A DNA stretch of 64,000 nt from Lysobacterales bacterium (GTDB lineage Bacteria; Pseudomonadota; Gammaproteobacteria; Xanthomonadales; Xanthomonadaceae), in contig JADKCY010000003.1 of assembly GCA_016718605.1 (NCBI GenBank), positions 1,178,001 through 1,242,000 of the forward strand. The letters are read 5' to 3'. Positions 54,473 to 63,105 of the stretch are shown here, piece after piece. The notes beneath the pieces were generated by a model. It did not search any database. It was given only the letters and a program-made list of their open reading frames with translations, and was not told the DNA's origin. Numbering within the stretch: position 1 is the first letter of the stretch; each line of letters begins with the position of its first letter. A program made the position numbers and the translations under genes.

Positions 54473-55367
54473 TGTGGATTTCTTCCAACTGACAGGGGAC
54501 ACAGGGGTCAAGGATATCCAACAACAGCGCCGCAAAGGTCTTCTTGGCAGGTGGCAGACTCGCAAACGATTGACTCAGCATGCCATCCGGCAGGAACAGG
54601 TGATCGGTCGGCGTGACCCTTTGAAAGGCCACCAGACGACCATCGATGGCGCTCGCACGCACGGCATAGACACCGCGCGCGGCCGGTGCGAGTGCCGTGC
54701 CATCGGCAAGTCGCTGCAAGGGCGGCAAACCGCCCAAATAACAGGCCTCGGCATCGATCAAGCGGGCCGTGGCACGCCAAAGCGGCCCAGCCCCGTACCG
54801 CGCTAGGAGCCCTTGCAGGACCGGGTGTTCTCGATGGCGGAGTGCGGGCGAGTTGTCTTGCGGCAGTGCGGAGAACACGCTGTTTGCGTGCGTCATCGGC
54901 AAGGCCACACAGGCCTCACCCGGTGCAAACGCCTCCGCGATGCCGCGCAGCACCGGTGCCATGCCGCTTTCGGAGTGCAGCCAGACCAGATAACTCGGCA
55001 GGTCCGCTGGCATCGTCGCGACCGACCCGAACAGACCGGTCAAGGTCGCCTCGGGCGGGGGTAGGGGCTGGGAGGGCAGCGACAACAGGCGCGGCCACGT
55101 CAGACAAAACTTGATCAGATGATCACGCAACAACTCGCGCGCCAACTGCGTCGCATAGGCATCGTTCAGCGGCATGCCCAAGGCCAGACGCGCCGCGCCT
55201 TCCTGCGCACTGCGACACAAGTTGAACACGCGCGGCAGCAAGCTCACCACATCGTCGACCGCTCGTCCGATCAACATCTGGCTCAGCGGCAGCGCCGGTC
55301 CTGCATCTACCGTCGTCAACAGGCCGCCTGACGAAGCCCTCAATCCGATACGCACGTTCTGTTGCAT
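54465..55367 (-). CDS. hupK: HupK/HoxV-type hydrogenase maturation scaffold
   Basis: A 300-residue protein related to hydrogenase large subunits but without the full nickel site. It retains an L2-like end, 'LLDILDPCVPCQLEEIHNA', and 'LLPRVFNLCRSAQEGAARLA' in place of L1. HupK/HoxV is thought to be a transient acceptor of the Fe(CN)2CO group from HypC on its way to the large subunit. The start at 55367 has GAGAGGAG a few bases upstream. It is the first gene of the hup/hyp operon. Confidence 0.85.
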   Translation of the reverse strand: MQQNVRIGLRASSGGLLTTVDAGPALPLSQMLIGRAVDDVVSLLPRVFNLCRSAQEGAARLALGMPLNDAYATQLARELLRDHLIKFCLTWPRLLSLPSQPLPPPEATLTGLFGSVATMPADLPSYLVWLHSESGMAPVLRGIAEAFAPGEACVALPMTHANSVFSALPQDNSPALRHREHPVLQGLLARYGAGPLWRATARLIDAEACYLGGLPPLQRLADGTALAPAARGVYAVRASAIDGRLVAFQRVTPTDHLFLPDGMLSQSFASLPPAKKTFAALLLDILDPCVPCQLEEIHNA

Positions 55368-55484
55368 GACCAACTCCTCTCGCACTGGCATCGGGGGCGT
55401 CTCCCAGACCGGGCCAGTGGCTGAAACGCGATTATCCCGCCTGTTCAGGGCCAACGAATAAGCCAGCGGTCATATGCACCTTCG

Positions 55485-55500
55485 CTGCCACGCGCTACAC
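55485..55500 (-). promoter_or_regulatory. Candidate sigma-54 promoter of hupK-hypABCDE
   Basis: Read on the minus strand, TGGCAGCGAAGGTGCA keeps the GG-N10-GC register, with TGGCAG for TGGCAC at -24 and GTGCA for TTGCA at -12. The predicted start is about 105 bases before the hupK ATG. Two mismatches make this the weakest of the three candidates, but the context is right. Confidence 0.4.
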
Positions 55501-55544
55501 TACGTCCCCGCCGCGGCCAGCCCGCAGCGAGTATCCAATCCAAC

Positions 55545-55585
55545 GCGCCCGTAGGCTCAGCCGGATAGAGTAGTGGCTTCCGAAG
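55545..55585 (+). repeat. Truncated 5' half of tRNA-Arg (duplicate)
   Basis: From the acceptor 5' strand through the anticodon CCG this segment copies the intact tRNA-Arg lying 130 bases downstream, with one extra G in the D-arm region (TAGGCTCAG against TAGCTCAG). After the anticodon loop the sequence diverges completely. It cannot fold into a tRNA. It is probably a relic of integration or recombination at the tRNA. Confidence 0.8.
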
Positions 55586-55674
55586 GCGCTACTCAGCTAG
55601 ATTGAAAGGTGTAAAGGTGTCACGGTGGCTTTACTCGAAAGTGCAAGGTCATCTGGAAAAAGTCGTTATAAAAC

Positions 55675-55751
55675 GCGCCCGTAGCTCAGCCGGATAGAGT
55701 AGTGGCTTCCGAAGCCATTGGTCGGGGGTTCGAATCCCTCCGGGCGCGCCA
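55675..55751 (+). tRNA. tRNA-Arg, anticodon CCG
   Basis: The acceptor arm GCGCCCG (55675-55681) pairs with CGGGCGC (55741-55747), then discriminator G and an encoded CCA (55749-55751). The anticodon stem-loop is TGGCT-TCCGAA-GCCA, reading CGG codons. The T-arm is GGGGGTTCGAATCCCTC. Length is 77 nt. It is transcribed on the plus strand and separates the hyp operon from the mobile-looking DNA to its right. Confidence 0.95.
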
Positions 55752-55914
55752 ATTTCCCTGTGACAAATCTGCGACAGATCTGGGACAACGCCTTTTCCCA
55801 CGTCGATCTTTGGGTGAGTAAAGCCCTCAAATTCACGCCCTTCCAGCGCGTTGAAGCCAGACCGCTTCCCATTAACGCCCTCGCCTGCGCTGCACTTGCT
55901 TGCGCCAGACCACC

Positions 55915-56065
55915 TTCCGGGGCCTCGCTTCCAGCGGGTCAGCAGGTTCTCCCAGATCTCCAACTCCCGAGCCACTTGAGCGCAACTGACGCCCGATTGC
56001 TTGGTCTGCTCAACGGCACCGTGCTTGAACTCCGCACTGAACTTCCTTCGCTTCGACACAAACAC
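55915..56065 (-). mobile_element. IS3-family transposase OrfA remnant
   Basis: The first 50 residues from the ATG at 56065 (KRRKFSAEFKHGAVEQ, then 'GVSCAQVARELEIWENLLTRW') are the N-terminal helix-turn-helix of an IS3-type OrfA. Family resemblance stops there, and the frame continues into the tRNA. No OrfB or terminal repeats are seen. It is a degraded insertion sequence next to tRNA-Arg. Confidence 0.75.
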
Positions 56066-56182
56066 TCCTTATGGCCTCGATCGGCCTTCTCGTAAGTGTC
56101 CGTGATATCGGGGTAGAACCCGAACTATTGCTGCTCCTCACTCGCACTGTTGAAAAACTGACTGCATAGCGGCTCGTACCGC

Positions 56183-56551
56183 TCAGCCCAGTCTGACAAT
56201 GTCTCCGCGCGCGACACCTCCACAAGGACCGAACAATGCAGCGTCACAACCCCTTGAGGCACAAACCGCCATGAGCTGCTGGATTCGCTGCCGGAACGTC
56301 AGGGTAAGTTGTGCCGCCTCCACCTCCATTTCGAAAAGAAGGGCAGGCCGTCCTAGTGAGGTCACTGGGGTCCAATGCCGGTGGGTCGCGTTCATGGACG
56401 AGAACAACGCCTCGGCAACCCCTTCCGGGTCGGCACGAAATTCCTGCAGGACCTCGGCCATTGTCTCGCCGCCCTCGAATGGCCAGACAGAGATTGCAAG
56501 CATCACGTGTCCCGCTCCATCGTCAAGCGCACGCGTCCATTTTTGAAGCAT
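56183..56551 (-). CDS. Hypothetical protein
   Basis: A 122-residue reading frame beginning MLQKWTRALDDGAGHVMLAI. It shows moderately normal amino acid use and a stretch 'HWTPVTSLGRPALLFEMEVE' but no domain I recognise. An earlier start at 56647 adds an Arg/Val-rich leader that looks non-coding. It has no clear ribosome site. It may be real, as part of an accessory segment, but this is uncertain. Confidence 0.4.
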   Translation of the reverse strand: MLQKWTRALDDGAGHVMLAISVWPFEGGETMAEVLQEFRADPEGVAEALFSSMNATHRHWTPVTSLGRPALLFEMEVEAAQLTLTFRQRIQQLMAVCASRGCDAALFGPCGGVARGDIVRLG

Positions 56552-56682
56552 GTGTGCGGCATTTGGTTCAGCAGGCGTCAATAGGGTCGGTACCCGTACC
56601 CGAACCCGGACGCCATGTCCTCGCGCGTGACCACGACTGCTCCACATGCTGGTCCACCGAGGCCAACTCTGATGCGGTGCCT

Positions 56683-57168
56683 TCAGATAGAACTGAGAGG
56701 CTTCGAGGAGAGCACGCGCAATCGTTTCATCCAGCTTTCCGTCCGCCCTGACTGAACTTCGTCCAGAAAGGCCTCTGAGACCGATCGGTCCCTTACCATC
56801 TCCAGCGATGGCTTTAGTTGCTCCCGCATCGACTTCTGCATATCAAGCATGTACGCATCGACATCCATGCCCTGATACCGCTTCAGCCGTTGACGCAACG
56901 CACTCTCGATGTTGGTACAGCCTTGGCCCAAAGAGGCATCGAAGCGATCAGCTACCACGGCGACACGCGGCGCCAGCTCAGGATGCACACGAGCCACCTC
57001 ATCAAGGGAGTAGCGCTGCCCGAGGCAGAAGCCGTACGCACCAGAAGCGGCATCCAACGCAGCCTTGGTGTCGAGGGTAGGTACCTCCAGCGCGCTCGAG
57101 CGATGCGCAAGCACTAGGCAGAGCAAAGCGACAAGCCAGTGTGACCAGCGACCCATATGCTTCCCCAT
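56683..57168 (-). CDS. Exported protein of unknown function
   Basis: A 161-residue protein with a signal peptide (MGRWSHWLVALLCLVLAHRS, cleavage near 'SSALE'; the ATG at 57156 is an equally good start). The mature part is helical with two cysteines ('YGFCLGQRY', 'GQGCTNIESALRQRL') that could form a periplasmic disulfide. No known family is recognised. It is divergent from the zinc-ribbon membrane gene at 57395. Confidence 0.65.
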   Translation of the reverse strand: MGKHMGRWSHWLVALLCLVLAHRSSALEVPTLDTKAALDAASGAYGFCLGQRYSLDEVARVHPELAPRVAVVADRFDASLGQGCTNIESALRQRLKRYQGMDVDAYMLDMQKSMREQLKPSLEMVRDRSVSEAFLDEVQSGRTESWMKRLRVLSSKPLSSI

Positions 57169-57394
57169 CCTGTTGACCCTTTAGCAAAGACTCCAACACT
57201 CATCAGCGAAGCACAAGCACAGAAGACATCTCCGGCATCGAACGCCCCGCATTGCGCTCGCCATGGTGTAGAGGTCCGCTGCGACGGAACTCCCCGTGGA
57301 TCCCTCCACCACCGCGGCACGCAAATCCTGCGTTTCTGGTGGTCCAGCACGTTCGTGCTAGCCTAGCTTGGCTCGCGCCAAGCACAGAGTGACC

Positions 57395-58120
57395 ATGCTG
57401 TTTCCATGCCCAGAATGTGGCCTTGAAATCTCGACGCGGGCTGTGGCCTGCCCGCACTGCGGATGTCCGATCGGCTCAGCAGCAGTTGCCGCGATGCAGC
57501 AGCCTGCGTCTCCGAACGCCCCCGATAAGAGTGGAATCTCAGCCCTTGGCCATGCGCCACCGCCTGCGCGCTGGCGCACCAATAATCCATCGCCTTGGGC
57601 ACGGTGGGCTGCGCGAACGATCGACACCATCGTAATCGGCGTCAGTCTCACGTTCCTGATCGGTTTCGTGGCGGTTGCCGTTTTGCCTGGAGAGACCGCC
57701 AGCGCGCTGCTCTCCGGCCCCATGTTTAGCAGCAGCGCTCTGGCTGGAATCATGGTTTCGGTCTTGGTTGTGCCCTTCATCGGGTTCACCGTGGGACTAA
57801 TGGGCTCCAGCTTGGGGAAGTGGGTGATGGGCATTCATGTCGCGCAGGCCGACGGAACGCCCATTGGCGTGAGTCGCGCAATGTTGCGAGAGGTGAATCT
57901 CTTCATCATTGGCCTAGGCATGGCGATCCCCATCGTCACCCTTGTGACCCAGGTGATGGCATACAACCGACTCAAAGAATCCAACAACACGAATTGGGAT
58001 GAGGCCAACAGTTCGGTGGTCCGTTACCTCAACCACACCTGGCTCACACGTTGTCGCGCAGCTGTGGGGATTATTCTCACCTCGATCCTGGTCGGGGTTC
58101 TCAGCGCGATCTCGCTGTAG
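57395..58120 (+). CDS. Zinc-ribbon RDD-family membrane protein
   Basis: A 241-residue protein. An N-terminal zinc ribbon has two CXXC pairs ('FPCPECGLEIS' and 'AVACPHCGCPIG'). A Pro-rich linker of about 40 residues leads to an RDD domain: 'WARWAARTIDTIVIGVSLTF' (Arg and Asp-Asp-like positions), 'GSSLGKWVMGIHVAQADGTP' and a third helix region. Two to four transmembrane helices are evident. It ends TAGTG, the stop overlapping the next gene's GTG start by one base, so the two are coupled. Confidence 0.75.
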   Translation: MLFPCPECGLEISTRAVACPHCGCPIGSAAVAAMQQPASPNAPDKSGISALGHAPPPARWRTNNPSPWARWAARTIDTIVIGVSLTFLIGFVAVAVLPGETASALLSGPMFSSSALAGIMVSVLVVPFIGFTVGLMGSSLGKWVMGIHVAQADGTPIGVSRAMLREVNLFIIGLGMAIPIVTLVTQVMAYNRLKESNNTNWDEANSSVVRYLNHTWLTRCRAAVGIILTSILVGVLSAISL

Positions 58121-59712
58121 TGACCGAGCCGAATACGTTCTATGTCGACCATGTGGGGCAGGTCGATGGTCCATTCACTCGGAAGGAATTGACCGAGCGC
58201 CTAGCGACTGGACAGATTTCCTGCCAGTCCCAGATATGGGATGGACGCCGCTGGCGTTCCGCCCGAGCGTTTGGGGCCGGTACGCCGTTCGGATGGATCC
58301 TTCTGCTGGTCCCTCTGCTCGCGCTTCCCTTGGTGTTGATCTTCGCCGCCGAAAGTTACGCGGCCTATCTCCCTGGGCGCGACAAGAACATGACGACGTT
58401 CGCTTTGATTGGCGTTGCCGTGGCGTTCGCATGCCTCTATGTATGGCGGCTCATGCTCTCTGCGCGTCCCACGCCGGGCTTCAGGCTAGTCGGCACCATC
58501 GGCGCGCTACTCTCGGTCCTCCTCTCCATGGCACACGGCATTGCTCTTTCCCGAGCCATTCGATGGGCCGACAGGGAGATCGGCACGCATGAGCTTGTGC
58601 GCGTCGCCCCCGGACACCTGATTCTTCGCAATGCGATGGGTCGCACCCTAGACGGCGACCTTGAACTGCTTATGGCCACCAGTGAGGGACAACTCCTCCT
58701 GGAGCTGAACAGTCATGGCGGCGTGCTCGAAGCCGCCAATCGCGCAGCCGAACTTGTTCGAGCCCACGGCGCGGTCACCACGCGGGTAGTTGGCCAGTGC
58801 TCCAGCGCCTGCGTTCTGGTGTTTGGAGCCAGCGCGCACCGCCAGATGCATTTCGCGGGGACGCTGGGTTTCCACCAACCCGGTAATCCGGAGTTCGGTT
58901 CACTCGGTTTAGATGATGCCCTCGACGATTATCTGCGTGCCATTGAGGACGCTGGGTTTTCCGACAGAGTGAAGCGGGCGATTCGCACCACGCCATCAAC
59001 GGAACTCACCGCATTCAGTCCCGTCTTGCACTACGAGGACATGCCACCCGGACTCGAGATCACGGATGATGATGGCCACGTACTTGATCGAAACGCAGCC
59101 ACGTTCGCCTACCTTGCATGGAGTACAGGCGCCGAGGGCGACACCATGGTTGCAGAGGGGTTGCGACTCGTCGCGCAAGGCTACCCCGAAGACGCCCACA
59201 CCTGGGCGCAAAGCATCCGCGACATGCTTATCGCCGAGGAACGCGAGCCCCTCACCGAAGAGATTGAGCGCTTCTTACGAACGATGGCACACAGGTCGCG
59301 ACCCGTCGCTGCGCCACGCGTGATGCGACGATCCCTTGTCCTTGCGACGGAGATCCTCCGAGAAGGGCTCGATAGTGAGGCTGAAGTCTGCGACAGGCCC
59401 GTGGGCGATCGCCTGACTCAAGCCATGAATAGCTACGTCGAGGTGCTGCGCTCCGCCGCTGAGCGGGACTGGATACCTGCCCCCCACGCCGAAGAGCGGA
59501 GGTTCAACGAATTCATTGCGGGTGTGCGTCGCAATCGGTTGTTTCCCGGCATGCCAGAGGATGGCACGAAGGCCCTATCCCAGAGGGCTCTCTGCCAGCT
59601 ACAGCTCGCCGTGTTCCAAGAGGCAGCAAAACTCGATGACATGGAGTCACCGCGCATCATGAGTCGCCTGTCGTCGCTGGTCCAGATTGACCAACATCCA
59701 CTGCCAAAATAG
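58120..59712 (+). CDS. GYF-domain membrane protein with ClpP/COG3904-like protease fold
   Basis: A 530-residue protein. An N-terminal GYF_2-like domain ('FYVDHVGQVDGPFTRKELTE', 'IWDGRRWRSARAF') is followed by two or three transmembrane helices (about 55-150). Next comes a ClpP/SppA-like domain with 'LLLELNSHGGVLEAANRAAE' (oxyanion Gly pair), 'VVGQCSSACVLVFGASAHRQ' (candidate nucleophile Ser) and 'GFHQPGNPEFG'. The remaining 250 residues are helical. The GTG at 58120 is chosen because it restarts on the preceding stop. Function is unknown; with its RDD partner it may form a membrane quality-control or sensing pair. Confidence 0.7.
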   Translation: MTEPNTFYVDHVGQVDGPFTRKELTERLATGQISCQSQIWDGRRWRSARAFGAGTPFGWILLLVPLLALPLVLIFAAESYAAYLPGRDKNMTTFALIGVAVAFACLYVWRLMLSARPTPGFRLVGTIGALLSVLLSMAHGIALSRAIRWADREIGTHELVRVAPGHLILRNAMGRTLDGDLELLMATSEGQLLLELNSHGGVLEAANRAAELVRAHGAVTTRVVGQCSSACVLVFGASAHRQMHFAGTLGFHQPGNPEFGSLGLDDALDDYLRAIEDAGFSDRVKRAIRTTPSTELTAFSPVLHYEDMPPGLEITDDDGHVLDRNAATFAYLAWSTGAEGDTMVAEGLRLVAQGYPEDAHTWAQSIRDMLIAEEREPLTEEIERFLRTMAHRSRPVAAPRVMRRSLVLATEILREGLDSEAEVCDRPVGDRLTQAMNSYVEVLRSAAERDWIPAPHAEERRFNEFIAGVRRNRLFPGMPEDGTKALSQRALCQLQLAVFQEAAKLDDMESPRIMSRLSSLVQIDQHPLPK

Positions 59713-59941
59713 GGCAAAGCGAAATGCCCTGAGCTTCGACAACGCAGCCTAACTTGTGAAGCCAAATATTTTCCGCCCCTGATGCCCGCTGCTGAAGACC
59801 GCCTCCCAACGTTGGGTGGTTTGCGTTCCCCGTCTTGCTGTCGGATTCCGTTGGCGCTAGCTTGCCGTTTTGGTGTCGCGCGTTGCGCGGACATTGGTGT
59901 TGTATGGTCAATGTCACTCTCGGCCACGAATGGAGATCGAA

Positions 59942-60835
59942 ATGCACGGGGATCATCAGCACTATGTTGGGTTCACTACGAAGGCCCGCGTTGATAAGGC
60001 TGTCAACTCCCTACTGGGAATCGTGGAAGGAATAGCGATCGACGGCAAAATCAGTCCGCTAGAGATCGAATATCTGAATATCTGGCTAGAAGACAAACGT
60101 GCTTTCCGAGATCGCCACCCCTTCAGCGAACTGGTGCCGGTCGTCGAGCAAGCTCTGCAGGACGGGGTTCTGACCGACGAGGAGAAGGATGACATCCAGT
60201 GGCTTTGCAGGAAGCTCTCATCCACGCAATTCTATGATCGCGTGACTGCCGATCTTCAGAGACTACATGCGGTGGTCGGGGGCGTGGTAGCCGACATTAC
60301 GATTACCGAGCAGGAGCTTCGCGGGCTGTCTGATTGGATTGAGGAGCATGACCACCTTAGGGGTTGTTGGCCCTACGATGAAATTGGAAGCCTCGTTACG
60401 ACGGTCTTGGCAGACGGAAAGATCGACGATCAGGAACACGAGATTCTGTTTCGTTATTTCTCGGAGTTCGTAGCGCTGCTGGACTCAAAGGTGGTCACCA
60501 ACGCGCCTCTGCAGACGCCGGATTCGATCGTCGGTCTATGCGCGAGCTGTCCGGAGATCGAGTTCGCCGGCAAGACCTTTTCCTTCACCGGTGCTTCGGC
60601 TCGCTACTCCCGGAGCAAGCTCACCGAGCTCGTCCAAGCGATGGGAGGTAGCGTTGCGCCGGGACCTGGGAAAAAAGTGGACTACCTGGTTATTGGCGCT
60701 GACGGGAATCCGTGCTGGGCGTACGCGTGCTATGGGCGCAAAGTGGAGAAGGCTGTCGAGCTGCGCAAGGCAGGCGTCAAGATCATGCTCATCCATGAGA
60801 ACGACTTTCACGACGACGTGCTTGATGCGAATTAG
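59942..60835 (+). CDS. TerB-like/BRCT two-domain protein
   Basis: A 297-residue protein. The first 200 residues are helical with TerB-like repeats of the type 'GIAIDGKISPLEIEYLNIWL', 'DGVLTDEEKDDIQWLCRKL' and 'LADGKIDDQEHEILFRYF'. The C-terminal BRCT domain reads 'FAGKTFSFTGASARYSRSKL', 'QAMGGSVAPGPGKKVDYLVI' and 'KAGVKIMLIHENDF', as in NAD-dependent DNA ligase BRCT domains. A role in DNA damage response or phage defence is possible but unproven. The start at 59942 has GGAGA upstream. A strong terminator follows. Confidence 0.75.
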   Translation: MHGDHQHYVGFTTKARVDKAVNSLLGIVEGIAIDGKISPLEIEYLNIWLEDKRAFRDRHPFSELVPVVEQALQDGVLTDEEKDDIQWLCRKLSSTQFYDRVTADLQRLHAVVGGVVADITITEQELRGLSDWIEEHDHLRGCWPYDEIGSLVTTVLADGKIDDQEHEILFRYFSEFVALLDSKVVTNAPLQTPDSIVGLCASCPEIEFAGKTFSFTGASARYSRSKLTELVQAMGGSVAPGPGKKVDYLVIGADGNPCWAYACYGRKVEKAVELRKAGVKIMLIHENDFHDDVLDAN

Positions 60836-60876
60836 TTTGAGTCGAGGTGTGTGAGTTTGCGAAGGTCTACAACGCG

Positions 60877-60907
60877 AAAGCCCCCGGAATAAAATTCCGG
60901 GGGCTTT
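60877..60907 (+). terminator. Rho-independent terminator after the BRCT gene
   Basis: A perfect 14-bp stem (AAAGCCCCCGGAAT and its complement) with loop AAA, ending CTTTGTTGTT. It lies 42 bases after the stop at 60835. The A-run on the 5' side lets it work on both strands. Confidence 0.9.
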
Positions 60908-60911
60908 GTTG

Positions 60912-61073
60912 TTATGCAACCATAGAAATGCACTCCTCACAGGAGCGCTGTGCCTCTGTGATGCTCTGGTAGACCTCGTCCAGCTCATCGAGGCTTGCTT
61001 CGATCACCTGTTCGGGATCTGCGAGGATCAGTTTCTCGCCGTCGATGGCGACGATTTGTCGAGCAATGGTCTG
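60912..61073 (-). pseudogene. Small gene fragment without a start codon
   Basis: The minus strand between a stop at 61074-61076 and the TAA at 60912-60914 reads like a real protein: 'RQIVAIDGEKLILADPEQVI' and 'DELDEVYQSITEAQRSCEEC', rich in acidic residues and with normal codon use. No ATG, GTG or TTG start is available at its beginning. It may be the tail of a degraded gene; I cannot name it. The rest of 60908-61203 shows nothing. Confidence 0.35.
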
Positions 61074-61203
61074 TCAGTCGTTCCGGGGAGCTTACGCCTG
61101 CGTAGCCGGCGGCTCTCTCGTACGCGGAAAACTCTTGAAGAATGCATACAGAGCCGTACGACTCGTGTCCGGGAATGCGATGGCCGAGGTCAGTGTTTTG
61201 CGG

Positions 61204-61434
61204 CTATTCCTGATCTACGACGAACTGCATCACATCACCTGGCTGACAAGCGAAATACCGGCATAGCTTGTCGATCACGTCCGAGCCAACGTTCACGCCG
61301 GGTTGGTTGATCATTTTCGACAACGTGGCCCTGTGCACACCGCTGCCCGCGGCAACCTCATTGAGGCTGACCGTCCGCCTCTCGGCAAACGACTTATCTG
61401 CAATCAATTCGACAACGCGGAAGCGGATCATCAT
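61204..61434 (-). CDS. Small XRE-type helix-turn-helix regulator
   Basis: A 76-residue Cro/CI-like protein. The DNA-binding domain reads 'VSLNEVAAGSGVHRATLSKM' and 'LCRYFACQPGDVMQFV', like the single-domain XRE regulators of mobile elements. It is divergent from the excisionase-like gene at 61563, with a short AT-richer spacer. It may control the integration module. Confidence 0.8.
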   Translation of the reverse strand: MMIRFRVVELIADKSFAERRTVSLNEVAAGSGVHRATLSKMINQPGVNVGSDVIDKLCRYFACQPGDVMQFVVDQE

Positions 61435-61562
61435 GAACGCCAGTTAAATTGTGTCGCGTATACGCGCCTTTCGTCGTTGACTGACGACATTAGTTGTCTA
61501 TCATTGCCAACACACGTCGCGTATCTGCGACATGTGTCGACACCAGACAACGGAGGCTTCGC

Positions 61563-61796
61563 ATGCAAACCTACCTCACCACCGACCAATTGGCTAGCCG
61601 TATCCACTATGACAGCCGAACCATCCGCAGTCGTCTGAAGGACAGCGTCCTTCTGGAAGGCGTGCACTACATCCGCCCCTTTGGCGGCCGCAAACTGCTC
61701 TTCGTGTGGGAAGCCATCGAGCGCGACATCGCGAACGTGTCGATGGGGCGTGGCCCGCTGATCCCGATGGCCAATGGGGGCCATGCCCATGGCTAA
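61563..61796 (+). CDS. Excisionase-like DNA-binding protein
   Basis: A 77-residue protein with a MerR/Xis-type winged helix: 'TDQLASRIHYDSRTIRSRLK' and 'HYIRPFGGRKLLFVWEAIER'. It precedes the tyrosine integrase and overlaps it by 8 bases. Recombination directionality factors of this type promote excision of integrative elements. Confidence 0.75.
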   Translation: MQTYLTTDQLASRIHYDSRTIRSRLKDSVLLEGVHYIRPFGGRKLLFVWEAIERDIANVSMGRGPLIPMANGGHAHG

Positions 61797-63105
61797 GGTT
61801 CGGGTCCGTCCAGAAACCCGCACGCTGTACCTGGACTTCCAGTACCAGAGCGTGCGCTGTCGCGAACAAACCGCACTCGCCGATACGCCGGGCAATCGAC
61901 GCGCCTTGGAAGCGGTCGGCAAACGGATCGATCGCGACATCACCAAGGGCCACTTCGACTATCGGGCCTACTTTCCCGACAGCCCGCGTGCCGCGCAATT
62001 CGATGATCCTGCGGAGGTGTCAGACGCGGTGGTCAGCACCACGCCGACATTCGGCGAGTTCGCTGAAGTCTGGTTTCGGGAATCGATTCCGCGCTGGCGC
62101 GATCGCTATCGCCGTTCGATCCGCGACACGCTCGACCGCATCGTCCTTCCCGTGTTGGGCGAGAAGCCGCTCGACGCTGTCCAGCGTGCCGACTTACTGG
62201 CGTTCCAAGCCCATATTGCGCTTCGCGCTGGCCGCGGCAGGCAAACCATCTCCGCGCGGCGGATCAACAAGATCATGACGCTGGTGAAGGCGATCCTCAA
62301 CGAGAGCGCCGATCGCTTCGGGTTGACCTCGCCCGCACGTGGCTTGAAGACGCTGAAGCAACGCCGACCCGACGTCCTGCCTTTCACGCTGGAAGAAGCG
62401 CACCTGCTGATCTCCCGTGTGCGTCCCGATTACAAACCCTATCTGACCATCCGCCTGCTGACCGGACTGCGCACCGGCGAGGCCGATGGTCTGCAGTGGC
62501 AGGACGTGGACATCAAGAACGCCTGCTTTCGAATCGAACGCACGCATTCGAGAGACGGCGACGGCGATACCAAGACGCAGGGATCCAAACGCACCATTCC
62601 GATGGTGCCTCAGGTACTGGCCGCCTTCGAAGCACAAGCGCGCTTTCGTCTTCCCGAGTGCCCGTGGGTCTTTCACTCGAGCCAAGGTCATCCGATTGAT
62701 GCGGTGAACTTCACCAACCGCATCTGGTATCCCCTGCTGCGCCATGTCGACTTGAGACTTCGACCGCCCTACCAAATGCGCCACACCGCCGCGACGCTGA
62801 TGCTGGCCTCAGGCGAGAACCCCGAGTGGATTGCCTCGGTACTCGGCCATTCGACGACCGAGATGTTGTTCCGGGTCTACTCCCGCTATGTCCCCAACCT
62901 GACCCGCAATGACGGCCAGGCCTTTGCCGGTCTAGTCCACAGTCGATTGTCAGGCGCCGAGTCGGCGTCTGCAGGCACGCCGCCCTCCACGCCGGTGGAG
63001 TCGCTGCTACAAGCGCTGCAGGCACTGAAGCCCAACGAATTCGCCGAGCTTCTTTCCAGAAGCACCCCTCGAACCCCTGCGGAGGCATCCTCCCATGGTG
63101 ATTGA
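61789..63105 (+). CDS. Tyrosine-type site-specific integrase
   Basis: A 438-residue integrase. The N-terminal Arm-like domain is 'AKVRVRPETRTLYLDFQYQS' (an Arm-DNA-binding type found in integrative conjugative elements). The catalytic core shows Arg in 'LLTGLRTGEADGLQW', the HXXR-like box 'YQMRHTAATLMLASGE', and 'LGHSTTEMLFRVYSRY' with the nucleophilic Tyr. ATG 61789 is preferred by similarity; 61774 is an alternative. It overlaps the excisionase and the following relaxase-like gene by about 10 bases. Its target site cannot be shown here. Confidence 0.9.
   Translation: MAKVRVRPETRTLYLDFQYQSVRCREQTALADTPGNRRALEAVGKRIDRDITKGHFDYRAYFPDSPRAAQFDDPAEVSDAVVSTTPTFGEFAEVWFRESIPRWRDRYRRSIRDTLDRIVLPVLGEKPLDAVQRADLLAFQAHIALRAGRGRQTISARRINKIMTLVKAILNESADRFGLTSPARGLKTLKQRRPDVLPFTLEEAHLLISRVRPDYKPYLTIRLLTGLRTGEADGLQWQDVDIKNACFRIERTHSRDGDGDTKTQGSKRTIPMVPQVLAAFEAQARFRLPECPWVFHSSQGHPIDAVNFTNRIWYPLLRHVDLRLRPPYQMRHTAATLMLASGENPEWIASVLGHSTTEMLFRVYSRYVPNLTRNDGQAFAGLVHSRLSGAESASAGTPPSTPVESLLQALQALKPNEFAELLSRSTPRTPAEASSHGD

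Larger units (their letters stand above)
55368..55674. other. Spacer with a tRNA fragment and a candidate sigma-54 site
   Basis: No protein gene lies between hupK and the tRNA-Arg. The stretch holds the probable hupK promoter and, at 55545-55585, a copy of the first half of tRNA-Arg. The remaining sequence shows no other structure. Confidence 0.6.

Noticed and set aside
55649..55890. Frame on the minus strand encoding '...PGGIRTPDQWLRKPLLYPAELRA'
   Set aside because: That peptide is the translated tRNA-Arg region, a well-known spurious protein string. Only the N-terminal IS3 OrfA part of the frame is real.
61435..61562. CRISPR or att repeat before the excisionase gene
   Set aside because: Short 'TGTCG/CGACA'-like matches occur but no regular repeat-spacer pattern and no long direct repeat is present.
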